This document shows, in pieces, positions 34,922 through 45,447 of a DNA stretch of 64,000 nt. The notes under the pieces are model-generated. The model was not told the DNA's origin, did not search any database, and saw only the letters and a program-made list of their open reading frames with translations. The DNA lies in NCBI GenBank assembly GCA_021432635.1, contig MU270060.1:495083-559082 (forward strand). The letters run 5' to 3'. This stretch comes from Thozetella sp. PMI_491 (Eukaryota > Ascomycota > Sordariomycetes > Chaetosphaeriales > Chaetosphaeriaceae). The translations under genes were made by a program, and so were the position numbers. Numbering within the stretch: position 1 is the stretch's first letter; each line of letters opens with the position of its first letter.

Positions 34922-35452
34922 TTATATCTTGCGCCACTTACCGGACCACGTGAGATTGAACTGCCCATCGCCGAGTGGGATGCCGTAGAATGCTCCGGTC
35001 TCTGCAGTGTACAACAACTGAGCCCCCACTGCCCACGACTCCGACACAATCACATTTCCGGTCGGTACGGTGACTTTCGAGGGGTTGTTGATGCCGAGAA
35101 ACAGGTACGGGCCTCCCTTAGCACCAACCAGAGACGCATCGAACTTCCGTCCGTGCGAGCTCTCATCATCTCGGACCTCTGTCCCATGGACCGACCAAGC
35201 GATGGACTGGCCGGTGGTGAAGATGCCAAGTTGCTGGCCCACGACGGAGGCAGCACCTGCGAGGATCTTCTTGCCGTCGATGCTGACATTGGTACTGGAC
35301 AAAGTAGATTTGCGTTAGATTGCGTTAACAGACATGTTTCACCTTCGTGCACCGCGAGATATGTGGACTTACGACTTGGCAACGAGGGAGAAGGTGTCCT
35401 TGGCAAAGACCGCAGTGGCCATGGGCAGCACGAGAGCAACGAAGGGCTTCAT
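34922..35452 (-). CDS. small secreted beta-rich protein
   Basis: Model complement(join(34922..35294,35373..35452)), 150 aa, one 78-nt intron (GTAAGT...TTGTCCAG). Signal peptide MKPFVALVLPMATAVFA is followed by KDTFSLVAKSTNVSIDGKKI, a start shared by fungal cell-wall/secreted proteins of the PhiA type, though the rest is too short and different to assign that name. The mature protein alternates Val/Ser/Gly-rich strands (GQSIAWSVHGTEV, KVTVPTGNVIVSESW, AVGAQLLYTAETGAFY) and has no Cys, pointing to a beta-sandwich. Role unknown; a secreted or wall-associated protein is the safe call. Confidence 0.72.
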
Positions 35453-36924
35453 ATTGACGAACCGGTTACCAAGAGACAGAAGTGCGATGTAGATTGGTAT
35501 CCCGATCGATGGCCACCTGAGGGCAGGTAGCGTCTCTAAATAGGAGATCCCAGGTGAATTCTTTCCGAATTCGAACGGGTGAGAAGTTAAAGGCTCTAAG
35601 TCTCGATTACTCTCGTGTCTGCTTTGCCAAAAAGAAAATCAGCATCAAGGGGCAGGGGCACGCCAGCTCCAGCGTTGCACCCGCCAAGGCGGTAGTAAAC
35701 TCTTCCCTACACCCGCGAGTCCTTCCATTGGTGAGCTTAGCCATGCTCCTGCGACAACCTAACAGAGGCATCATCCTAGCAAACAAGCGTACTTTCTGCG
35801 CCACACCACAGGTAACAGTGCATATGGATGAGTCTAGAAGCCGTCAGAGCAATGTGCTTGAAGGAGACGCCTTCCCCAGGCAGAGGAATGGGGGCTTGTT
35901 ATGGCACATGAGGATACATCATCAACTTGCCCTACTGTGCTCCACCAGCTTTCCGGACATAGAGGCGGCGAACGAATGTCTAGGCGATGCACACTGAGAT
36001 ATTGTTTGTGAGGCTATGAACAGAAGAATGAATGATGCCCAGTTGCTCCGTAGTAGTACTATTGGTCATCTAGCTGGTTCGTTCTGTCAACATCTTCCGT
36101 TGCATACATGCCTCAGTCGAAAGCTTGCCCCACGAGGGACTCGGAGCCGGAGCCGACGCCGATGCCAAAAGCCGGGAGTCTATGGCCGACAGACCGGGGA
36201 CTCTTGTTTCTTGCCGAGCAATTCACGACTCGAGCTGGCGATTTATTGGGCCTTCTAGCCCTTCCCCTTCTCCGTATCGCCTTGTATCGCTGCGGGAAGA
36301 GACCCGGTGAAGCCAAACCCCTGCATCGCCGCTAGCAAATTGCGGAGACTTGATCCAAGTCGCGCCGAAGGAACGGAGGGTTGTAGCTGACGAGACCGTG
36401 TGTGTCCAAAAAAGTCGGAATTGCGCGAAGTTTGACAAGTCTGTCGGAGTTAACTCGACTAAGTCAGGACATTTGCATTCGCCGCTAAAATCTGCCTCAA
36501 GAGCGAGCGACCCAAAAATTTCCCGGCCCTACGCGTCTGGACCTTCCTGTCCGGACTATCTATCCCAACTGGGGTCAGGTCAAGTTTATGGCGCAGAAGG
36601 GAGGCTACGTCACAGACCAACTTCATCCTCAACTTGATACGTTTAGACGTGTGAAACAGTTGGAATGCGCCCGCCCTCTCGGGAGAGGCATCAAGCGACG
36701 GCCCCCACCCTCGGCGCTCCAGACACACAGAGCATCTGATCGGAGGTGGGAAGGGAATGATGAGGTGTGGTCCCTTGCGTTAGGGTGGGTGGGTAAGGCC
36801 AGGCAGGGCGCCGTCCCTGACTGTGTCCCGCACAAGGGTAGATTAGGATTGCACCTTGCAGCTCTTCTCGATTGGCGCCAGTCTAGGCCCGCCTCCCCAC
36901 CGCTGTCCCATGGCGAAAAATTAA
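35453..36924. other. intergenic region
   Basis: About 1.5 kb. Overlapping open frames occur on both strands toward the GC-rich end (36.6-36.9 kb) but conflict with each other and carry no domain. No supported feature. Confidence 0.45.
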
Positions 36925-37479
36925 ATGCCAATTGCGTTTCGGAGTGCGCTCCTGCAGCGCATGCTGCCGGCTCGGAACCACATTGGCTTCTGCGAGGGCA
37001 CCCGCACCCGCATCGCAAACAACGGAACGCGTGCTGAGAAAAACCCTGGCGTCCAACCGTCCGACGGCGGCTCTCCCCCTCACGACGCCCAGCGACGACA
37101 ACGCCCCATGGAAGCAAGTGGCGGTACAATGCAGCCCCCGGCGGAGAGCCTGCCGAGTTCCCCACCCCCAGTGCGCGGCGTCGATGTGAGCGCAAACACG
37201 CAGTGCGCGCACTGGCATTCGGAGCGCGACATCATCGCCATCCGGCACAAGTGCTGCGGCGAGTACTACGCCTGCATCAGCTGCCACGAGGCCCTCGCTG
37301 GCCACCCGGCGACATGCTGGTCTAAGTCGGAGCGTGGCGTGCGCGCGGTGCTGTGCGGGAAGTGCAAGCGCGAGCTGACCATTGACGAGTACCTGGCCTG
37401 CGGAAATGTCTGCCCGGGCTGTACGGCTGCGTTCAACCCTGGGTGCGCCAACCACTACGACCTGTACTTCGAAGTGTAG
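36925..37479 (+). CDS. CHY zinc-finger protein (Hot13-like)
   Basis: The C-terminal 95 residues are a complete CHY-type zinc finger: CAHWHSERDIIAIRHKCCGE, YYACISCHEALAGHPATCW, VLCGKCKRELTIDEYLACG, then NVCPGC and GCANHYDLYF. The spacing of Cys/His pairs matches the family. The yeast member Hot13 keeps Mia40 zinc-free in the mitochondrial intermembrane space; other members are ubiquitin ligases with extra domains that are absent here. The ATG at 36925 gives 184 aa, but the first 60 residues are Arg/Pro-rich and unlike the family, so translation may start at 37108 (123 aa). Single exon. No signal peptide. Confidence 0.82.
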   Translation: MPIAFRSALLQRMLPARNHIGFCEGTRTRIANNGTRAEKNPGVQPSDGGSPPHDAQRRQRPMEASGGTMQPPAESLPSSPPPVRGVDVSANTQCAHWHSERDIIAIRHKCCGEYYACISCHEALAGHPATCWSKSERGVRAVLCGKCKRELTIDEYLACGNVCPGCTAAFNPGCANHYDLYFEV

Positions 37480-39260
37480 CGAACAGAGGCTGCACGGGCC
37501 GTTGGGGTCAAAGACCCTCTCAGCAGCAAGCGCACGCGAGCCTACACCGGTTACCGTTGCCTCCGGCAGGGTATCTTGCTATGTACAGTATGTATGACAT
37601 GAGCCGCACGAGTGAAACATGCTAGGAAACAGAGGTGTCTGGGCCGCGGAACGTCCTGTCGATCCCCAAGCTCCGAAGGGCACTTGATCCAAAATCTACA
37701 AAAGTCAAGATGGTGCACACCGCCAGATTTTAGCTCAGTGTAGCTGACGTGAGGCCGTCTATTTCCCTCCTAATGCTAGCCCGATATGTTCATTTTTACC
37801 AAAGCCGACTCATCCCTCTTGCCCTTAAGGATGCTATACGCGTGTGCACACCCTCTTTAGTCTCCATAAGACTCAGCTCGCTCAGTTCGAGCATCAGCTA
37901 GATCCAAAGAGAAGAGAAGCATCTCCGTTTATACACTCTTCCCCATAACTTATCCACGGCTCTTTCACTTCGTGTGGCCGTATAGCGGCCTGTTGCATTT
38001 TGAGGTAGTTGAACATAACGCCATGCCATATCGCTTAAACGTTTGGTTTAGCAGGTCTACCTAACTGTGTCTCCAAAGTCGTGGTAGGAGTTTTATAAAT
38101 TGCAGCGGCACGGAGCCTAGATCTTGTCTTTATTTCCCAAGGATCGACGGAGGGCGGCTAGATAAGACCTTAGAACAAGTCGAAGTTATATCAACCCATA
38201 GCCAACCTCCTCCAAGGATGAGCATCTGCATTGCTAAGACGCCTCACTGAATAGCACCGCCATGAGAGCGCGACCAGTAATTGATTGATTAGAATGATCG
38301 GAAGAACCAAGATGATGATGTCCAGGTTTATTGGGGGGACGACTGCCTTGCATATCCCAGATGCTCTTGGCATCTCCCAAATATGGACAGATTGCAACAC
38401 GTTGCACTTCGAACTCATGGTATTAATAGATACCTGTGTTAGACCTCCGGTTCCAAATTTTCTGGCATTTGCATCTTCTCGTCACATGATTTCGCTCGCT
38501 GCGCGTTGCCCTCCCGTGGAGCAGTTCCAGCCGGGCCAGGATTCCTGGATCGCATCTCTCGGGCCAATTCTGGTAGATAAGGTTCCAGTGCTTCGGTCAC
38601 GCAGCTCATCGCGAACCCTGATACGTCACCCTGGCGTAACACCTGAAGTAGCCTGGGGGGTTTGATCCAGTATCCATCCACTGGACATGTCGTATCCGCG
38701 CATCCGCTGGCACCTGCTGGCAGATTTGATCCGCGCATCAGGACACACTCGGCGGCACCGCCCGTATCCCCTCGCATATCTGTACCATGGTGCCGGCGGC
38801 ATGTATAGCCGTTGCCAAGGCTTTTTGCACGCAAGGGGTAAACTTGACATCCTCACTAGACTAGCCCGGGGTTCTCATTCCTATGCAGGCACCGTTGGCG
38901 CCCGCACATTCCAGTTATGTCACGGCGTTGGGTTCCCGCACCCCCTCGCCACCCTATGCGCGACAGTTGATTTGTCACAGTTGATATTATTATCTGAGTT
39001 GCCGAATGGAGCATCTTCGTGCAATTCGGGCCGCTGTCATGCTGACCTCTGGGGGAAATATACACATTCCCGCGAGTTGATGTATCGACATTTTCGGAGG
39101 AGGTTAGGTGTCGCCGTGGTCCAAACTAGTGATTGCAATAGAGCTGTAGCTTATGGCGTATATATACCTGGCGTCATTTTACCCCTGGGGCACACCATGC
39201 CCTACGTTGTTCGACCCATTCAGATACCGGACACGCGACTGTAAAGACTATTCACAGAAA
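37480..39260. other. intergenic region
   Basis: About 1.8 kb. Open frames at 38.3-38.7 and 38.7-39.2 kb lack family features and are probably chance. A TATA run lies at 39159 before the next gene. Confidence 0.45.
39159..39166 (+). promoter_or_regulatory. TATA box of the hydrophobin-like gene
   Basis: TATATATA about 95 bp upstream of the ATG at 39261. Confidence 0.5.
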
Positions 39261-39672
39261 ATGAAGTTCCTCGCCGCCACCCTCTTCCTTGCCTCGGCCG
39301 TGTTGGCCGCCGAGGATCGCCTGCTGCCACCCTACTTCCCCTGCGCCGCGGCTGGTGGCAGGCCTAGCTGCTGCCAGTATTCAATGGGCCCCATGGGGTA
39401 CTCATGCAACCAAGGTAGATCTTTCGTCCTATCTGTGGAGCGTCACAGACACTAATAAGTGGCTGCTGGTAGTTACGCCAATGAACGCCCCTGACTACAC
39501 CTACAAGTGTGGAAGTAAAAGTACTCAGTGCTGCAGATGGTACTTCTTGACCACCGGCATGATGTGCCAGGACGCATGGGTCCCTACAGCTGAAACAGCT
39601 CAGGCTGCAGCTCCGGTTGCGGCTGCAGCTGCAGCTGCTGTTCCACCCGCCGATACTCCGGCATCTCCTTAA
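39261..39672 (+). CDS. hydrophobin-like eight-cysteine secreted protein
   Basis: Model join(39261..39414,39473..39672), 117 aa, one 58-nt intron. Signal peptide MKFLAATLFLASAVLA. The mature part has exactly eight Cys in the order C-x8-CC-x10-C-x14-C-x6-CC-x10-C, the C-CC-C-C-CC-C pattern of hydrophobins, closest to class II but with the middle and second loops shorter. The intron falls between the fourth and fifth segments, and without it the pattern is lost. A low-complexity Ala/Pro tail follows the last Cys. Hydrophobins coat aerial structures and lower surface tension, but loop lengths and low hydrophobicity leave a cysteine-rich effector as an alternative. Confidence 0.72.
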
Positions 39673-40079
39673 TCGGAGGACACCTTAAGGCCAATAGACG
39701 CCTGTTGACATCTCAATGATTTACGATAAGATGTTTATAAGGGGCTGGACGGATAGGAGCCTACCGCTGAGAGGACGACCGGATTTATAGAGCTACCTAA
39801 CTTAATCGTTAATGCAATGAGCTTCATAAACCTGATTCATTAAGCGGCAGACCACCCAGACTGCATGGCTCTTGCTAGCTAGAGGAAGGGAACGAGGCAA
39901 ATTATGAAGCCGAGACAACGTTTATAACATGTACGAGGAGGTGGTAACCCAGCCGGTGTCAGTCCCGTAATGGAATCTCCGCACCCTATGTGAGACTCGA
40001 TGAATTCGACCCTCCCAGCCGCAATTTTCATTGCCTAGTACGGCCACTGTTAGCACTTGAGCAGCTGTAGCAGTCTTTC
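39673..40079. other. intergenic region
   Basis: Convergent 3' flanks of the hydrophobin-like gene and the MFS gene. Nothing supported. Confidence 0.5.
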
Positions 40080-42107
40080 TCATGCCGCTGGCTTTTTGCC
40101 CCTCGTAGCATGCAGTGTTGTGCTCGTGTCTTTCTCCGCGAGCCCTGTATCTTTCACTAGCAGTGCGCCGAGAGCACAGAGGCCAATCAGAGGCGCGTAT
40201 ACATAGAAGATGGCGCGGATACCCTGCATGTAAGCCTCTAACACAGCAGCCTTTTGGCCCACATCTAGCCCTAAACTGTCAAGAGAGTGCGTGGAAGAGG
40301 CGAGCTGTCCGGCGACACCTTCGTCGATCACGCCCTTCAGCCGCGCCTGGAGCACGTTGTTGAGGATCGTCCCCGACACTGTCAACCCTAGTGTGCCACC
40401 CATGGTCCGTAGGAAATTCCGTAACGAGTTTAGTACAGCGCGATCCGCCCGTCTGCTGTGCGCGAGAATGGCAACCAGGCTCGGCTGGAAGCAGCACCCA
40501 GTTCCCAGGCCCTGAAGGAGCCCCACGATACAGATTACCCAGACAGGTGTCGTAACCGAATAAAAGGCCTGGCCAACCAGTCCGGCTGTCCAGAGGGCTT
40601 GGGCGACGATCATGACGTGGTTATAGTGCCCCGTGTGAGATATTATGAGCCCTGACAGGATGGAGCCGAGTCCCTGGCTACCAACCATAGGCATGATTAT
40701 GGCGCCAGCAATGGTGGGTGAATATCCGCGCACGTTCTCGAGATAGATGGGCATGTAGAACAGATTGCCCCAGAAGACGAAGCCGAAGAGGAGGTTCTGG
40801 ATTAAGAGGATGTTGCAGGAGAGATCCGCTGCGAAGAGATGTACTACGTGGAGGAGAGCATGAGTCCCGGTAGAGATGCGAAGGTAGGTAGGCTAGGAGA
40901 AGTATGGCCTTACGGGGCATAATGGGAAGAGAGGCAAACTTCCACTCGACCAGCAAGAAGATGAGTATGACGAATGCTCCCACCGCAAGCATGGCGATTG
41001 CTTGAGCGCTACCCCATGAAATTGTCGAACCACCTCGGGATAAGGGGATCTAAGGCAAAATGTTAAACGATAATCAACGTGTAGGGCGGGCTGAAATTGT
41101 ACGAACCACGAGGAGGACAATGGCAGAAGCGCTTATAAACAGCCCAGCCCAGTCGATGATCCGGATTCTTGACCGTGCGTTGCCTCCCATCTGACCATCG
41201 GGCAGCGTGATGTAGAGCAGCACAATCAGAAACACAAGCCAAGGCACGTCGTACCAGAGTCTAGATCGCAGGAAACTATCAGTGGCTCCGCCCCGCTGGA
41301 ATAGCGAAAGCAAGATAAGACTCACGTCCACCTCCACGAAGCGTGCGATGTGATCGCACCTCCGATCAGCGGGCCCATGCCGCTGCCGCACGCCACGGCG
41401 GCGCCAATGAAGCCATTGTACTTGCCGCGCTGCTGGAGCGTCGTGACGTCGCTGGCGATGATCATGACCAAGGCCGTACTACAGCCGCCATCCCAGGCTT
41501 GTCAGTAGCCAACCCCGTGTTCAACCTCATTGCCGCGAACTTCGTCTTATTCTTCGGGAATCACTCACATCGCTCCGCCTCCAAGTCCGCTCACCGCCCG
41601 GAAAGCCAAGAGCATGCCTGGGGTCTTCGCAAACCCTGTGATCAAGTTTCCGACAGCCAGGACCACCAAACTAGCAATCAGCGAGCGCTTGCGGCCAAAT
41701 ATATCACTGAGCCGCCCATTGGCGAGCTGCACAGCCGTCGTGGCTAGAAGATACGCGGTGGCCACCCAGGGAAGCGAGGAACCCAGGTCGAGAGCCTCGC
41801 CGATGGCGGGCACGGCAGTTGAGACCGAGGTTTGGTCAAGGTATGCGGTGAATTGCGCCAAGGCAAGGACCGGGAAGACGATCATGAGCCTCGAATGTGG
41901 AAGGACTTGGGATTGGTGGTCTATGACCTGATCACCCGAGGCCGCAGCAGCGTCGCGAGGTGAAGGTGCGGTGAGTTCCACATCACGGGCCTTTTCCACT
42001 GCTCCTGCTATGTTTCGACTCCCGCCAGGCGAGTTCGGATGCTCATCCATCTCAATACCAGGGTCCCTTGCGGAATCATACTCGATGGTGTCGCTGTTAT
42101 TTGCCAT
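40080..42107 (-). CDS. MFS transporter, DHA2 type
   Basis: Model complement(join(40080..40843,40914..41049,41107..41260,41326..41478,41569..42107)), 581 aa, four GT-AG introns of 57-90 nt, each closing on conserved MFS text (SGLGGGAI/TALVMIIASDV, WRWT/LWYDVPW, VLLV/IPLSRGGS, IMPL/HLFAADLS). An acidic N-terminus of about 70 residues is followed by LAQFTAYLDQTSVSTAVPAI and GRLSDIFGRKR, the DHA2 motif A. About 14 hydrophobic helices. Family members export drugs, toxins or siderophore-like molecules through the plasma membrane with proton antiport; no substrate can be deduced. It is not clearly linked to the NRPS locus about 10 kb away. Confidence 0.88.
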
Positions 42108-42595
42108 GTCTTTCTAATCGATAACCCGTCGTCTAGTTGGGTGATGTAGTGCCCTAGGAAGAGCTCACAGGTTGGATCGCCAAGAAATGTAACGGTTATT
42201 ATATAAGATGCCAGACTACTAAGCCCGGCATCGGGCCTGTACGCTGACTCGACAGGCAACGGAAGCAGCGAGGCCCGCTTTCTTACCACGCTAGGATGCT
42301 ATCGGGAAGGTCTAAATGCCGCACATTGAGGAAATACTCGGCGTAGAAGCTACGGTACCATACTTAAAATGGAGCCGACGCTCGTGCCTCCGGCCGGCGG
42401 CCTGCGGATGTACGATACCTCCGAAGGATATAAGATGCTGTACCTCTGACAATGCAGCTCGTCACAGGGTCCCGGAACTACGAGGCGACGGTGGAAGGAT
42501 TAATGACCGTAAAACGCTGCCTGTGCATTGCTCTGATTGATTACACCGCCGATAGCATCAAGATAATACAGACCCAATAGTTTCAACCAACTCCC
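42108..42595. other. intergenic region
   Basis: Promoter side of the MFS gene and 3' flank of the antiporter gene. No other feature supported. Confidence 0.5.
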
Positions 42596-45447
42596 TCAAG
42601 CATGCCGTATCTCCTTGGAGGGCGTAATAGTCGTTGTGTGCGTGCGCGTAGCTTGCACAACCAGTACATCGATCTTCAGGCCAGACAGGACAAAGTTCCC
42701 ACCAACCAAGCCCAGGCACTCCTTGACGTCCTCCGATACCTTGTGAGGAGCCCGGTCCTCTAGTGTCTTTTCCCCGGCCCCACGTCCCAGAATCACGAGG
42801 TTGACCCAGGTAGTGTTCCGGGAATCCGGCTGGATCTCAGAGGCAGCGCGGTCCAAGACACCTTCTACGGTAACGCCGGCTGTTGCAGTTTCAAATTTGA
42901 CGCGCGAGGCAAGCTTTGCAGACAGGCTGGCTGAGGCTGAGGCAAAGTAGCTGTCAGGCGTACTTGACCCAGCATCAAAAAAGTTCACGACAGTGGCGGT
43001 GACGTCGGGCTTCTCGCAGAGCTGAAGGACGAGCGAAAGCGCTAGCTTGTCATCCTCACCGCCGAGGTACGGCAGGAAGATATGATGGAATTTGTTGGTG
43101 ACTGGTATGGTTGCAATGTCGCGCCGGGTGTCGCTGAAGGAATAGGCGCGGTGTAGCTTCGGCTTATCCGCTCCTGGATCTGCTGCCGCCCTGGGCTTGG
43201 TCTGTGTGAAGAGCACGGCGATGTTGTGCTCGACGGATTGGAGAACTGACTTGACAAAGCTCGTGTAGGTCGAGGAGAGCTTGTCGTTGGCGCCTTCGGG
43301 GAGAACCTGGGCATCGCCTAGACTTCCGGATTCGCTCCACGGCAAGAGGAGAAGATCTGACGACATATCCGCGTATTTGTTCGCAAGAGCCCCGGCGAAG
43401 CGTGTCTCGGGGATGACGGCCACCTCGGCAGAGACGGCGACCCTGTGCAGCTGTCCGACGGTCTGGAATGTCTTCACCACCGGATCCCGACGGTTAAAGT
43501 CCTCCACTTGCGACACGGTCATGACGGATGAATCACGATCTGTGAGCTGCACTAGCCGGATACCATGCGCACGAACCGCTGCCGTAGGATCGTTGGGCCC
43601 GCCCGGCTGCAGACCACTGGTTTCTTTATTCGAAGGGTGCACACGCGCCTCCGGGGCCGACGGCATGCCGAAGAGAGACACCAAGTCTAGCACAGCGGGC
43701 ATCGAATCAAGACGGAGATAGACCAGAAGACGGCGGACACGGTCGCTAACAGGTCTCGGCTCCTTCGAATCACCGCTCTGGCCGTCGCTTGGACCAGAGA
43801 CTGGCTCGCCGGAATCCCAGTCAATCTCTCCACGCTTCCATGCCTCCAGCTTCTTCTGGTACGACGGTGGGTACAGGGCAATGGCAAGCGGTGTGGTGGT
43901 AAATGTAGTAAGAAGGGCCATGACGACGAAAATAGTGAATGTCCTTGTGCTTAGGATCTTGGCTTGTAGTCCGATGTTCTGTCCAGCACGTCAGCGCCGT
44001 CCGTCTCTTGATCACACAATAACACGAGTTGCAGGCCGAGACTTACCAAAACAATGAGCTCTACCAGACCCTTGCAGCTCATCAAGACACCAATGGTAAA
44101 CGATTCTCTCCATACGAGCCCATTGAAGCGGGCCGCGAGAGTGGCTCCGCTCAATTTGGTGAAAAAGGCCACCAGTGTCACAGCGAAGACATATCCCCAC
44201 GTAATGCCGTTGTCGAGCAGACTCAGGTCGGTGTTGAGGCCAGAAAGGGTAAAGTAGAGCGGAAGGAAGATGGCGCCGATCAGATCCTCGAGTTTCTCCG
44301 TGACTTTGATAGTGAAGCCTCCCTCGCGCGGGATGATGAGACCGACCACGAATCCACCGAAGATGGGGTGAACACCGATGATGCCAGTGAAGAAGGCGGA
44401 GGCCAAGGCAACCAACAGAATCAGCGCAATGATGCTCTGGGACGGTCCGTTTTCAATGCTGCCTGTCCGGCGGAGCAACCAACCTAGGGCAGGTTTAACG
44501 GCGTAAAGGAGAAACAGTACGTAGCCGACGCAGGTCAGCAGAATCCACAGCGAGGAAAGGCCGGATCCCGCGTTGACGAGCGTGACGCACAGTGCCAGCA
44601 GGATCCATCCTGGAGCATGTCCATTAGCCATCTATCGGCTCGGCGCGGACAAGAGCAGACCTACCGACGACATCGTTCGCAACGCCGGCTGAGAGCGTAA
44701 TAACGCCGACAGAGGTGTCCAGCAATTTCAATTCCGTTAGGATACGGCACAGCACCGGGAAGGCCTAGGAAGGTCGGTTCAGCTCTGAGACGCATCGGGA
44801 ACGGGGGGTTAATCTTACCGTAATGGCCATAGCGATGCCAATGAAGAGCATGTAGACGGGGAACTTGATCACCACGGTGTCCGCCTCGCCGGCAAACTGA
44901 TTGTAAATTCCCCAAGCGAGAGCGCAGCCAAGGCCAAAAGGTAAGGCAATGCCGGCAAAGGCCACCGAAGATGCAATGCGCCAGTTGCTGACGAGGAAGC
45001 GCACATCGGTCTCGAGCCCGATGAGGAAGAGGTAGAGTACCAGACCGAGGTTGGCGACGAGCGTCAGGTTCGGAATAGACTCGGTGGGAAAGATGGCAGA
45101 TCGGAAGCCGGGGACGTGGCCCATGACGGACGGCCCGAGTATGATGCCGCCGAGAACTTCTGCAATCACCCGGGGCTGTCGGAGCTTGGAGAGCGGCCAG
45201 TGGAGCAGGTGGCAGACGATGATGATCAAGCCCGCCTGGAGCATTGTTAGGTGCGCTCACTACGGCCCTCGTGGGTTTCTTGTGAACGTACCTGGATGAT
45301 GAACAGCGTGATGGGGTCCTTAGGGTTGTAGACGGAGGGATTGGAGCCCTCGATGACGCCGCCTTGCGACGCGACGCGGACGGCCGACGTCGTGGCGGCG
45401 GTGGCCGAAGCCGTCGACGTGATCAACACAGCCGTCGTGGTCGACAT
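42596..45447 (-). CDS. Kha1-like K+/H+ antiporter (CPA2)
   Basis: Model complement(join(42596..43978,44047..44609,44665..44764,44819..45235,45292..45447)), 872 aa, all four introns GT-AG (54-68 nt). The membrane half is a CPA2 Na+/H+ exchanger fold: [61 protein letters not shown] (the transport Asp pair region) and [18 protein letters not shown]. The C-terminal half of about 400 residues is soluble, with a universal-stress-like fold ([29 protein letters not shown]). This matches yeast Kha1, a Golgi/endosomal K+/H+ antiporter involved in pH and cation balance. Length fits fungal Kha1 proteins. Confidence 0.9.

Noticed and set aside
36629-37195. 188-codon minus-strand frame overlapping the CHY zinc-finger gene
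   Set aside because: Arg/Cys-rich shadow of the plus-strand gene with no family features.
38687-39244. 185-codon frame upstream of the hydrophobin-like gene
   Set aside because: It overlaps the TATA box of the downstream gene and shows no family motif.
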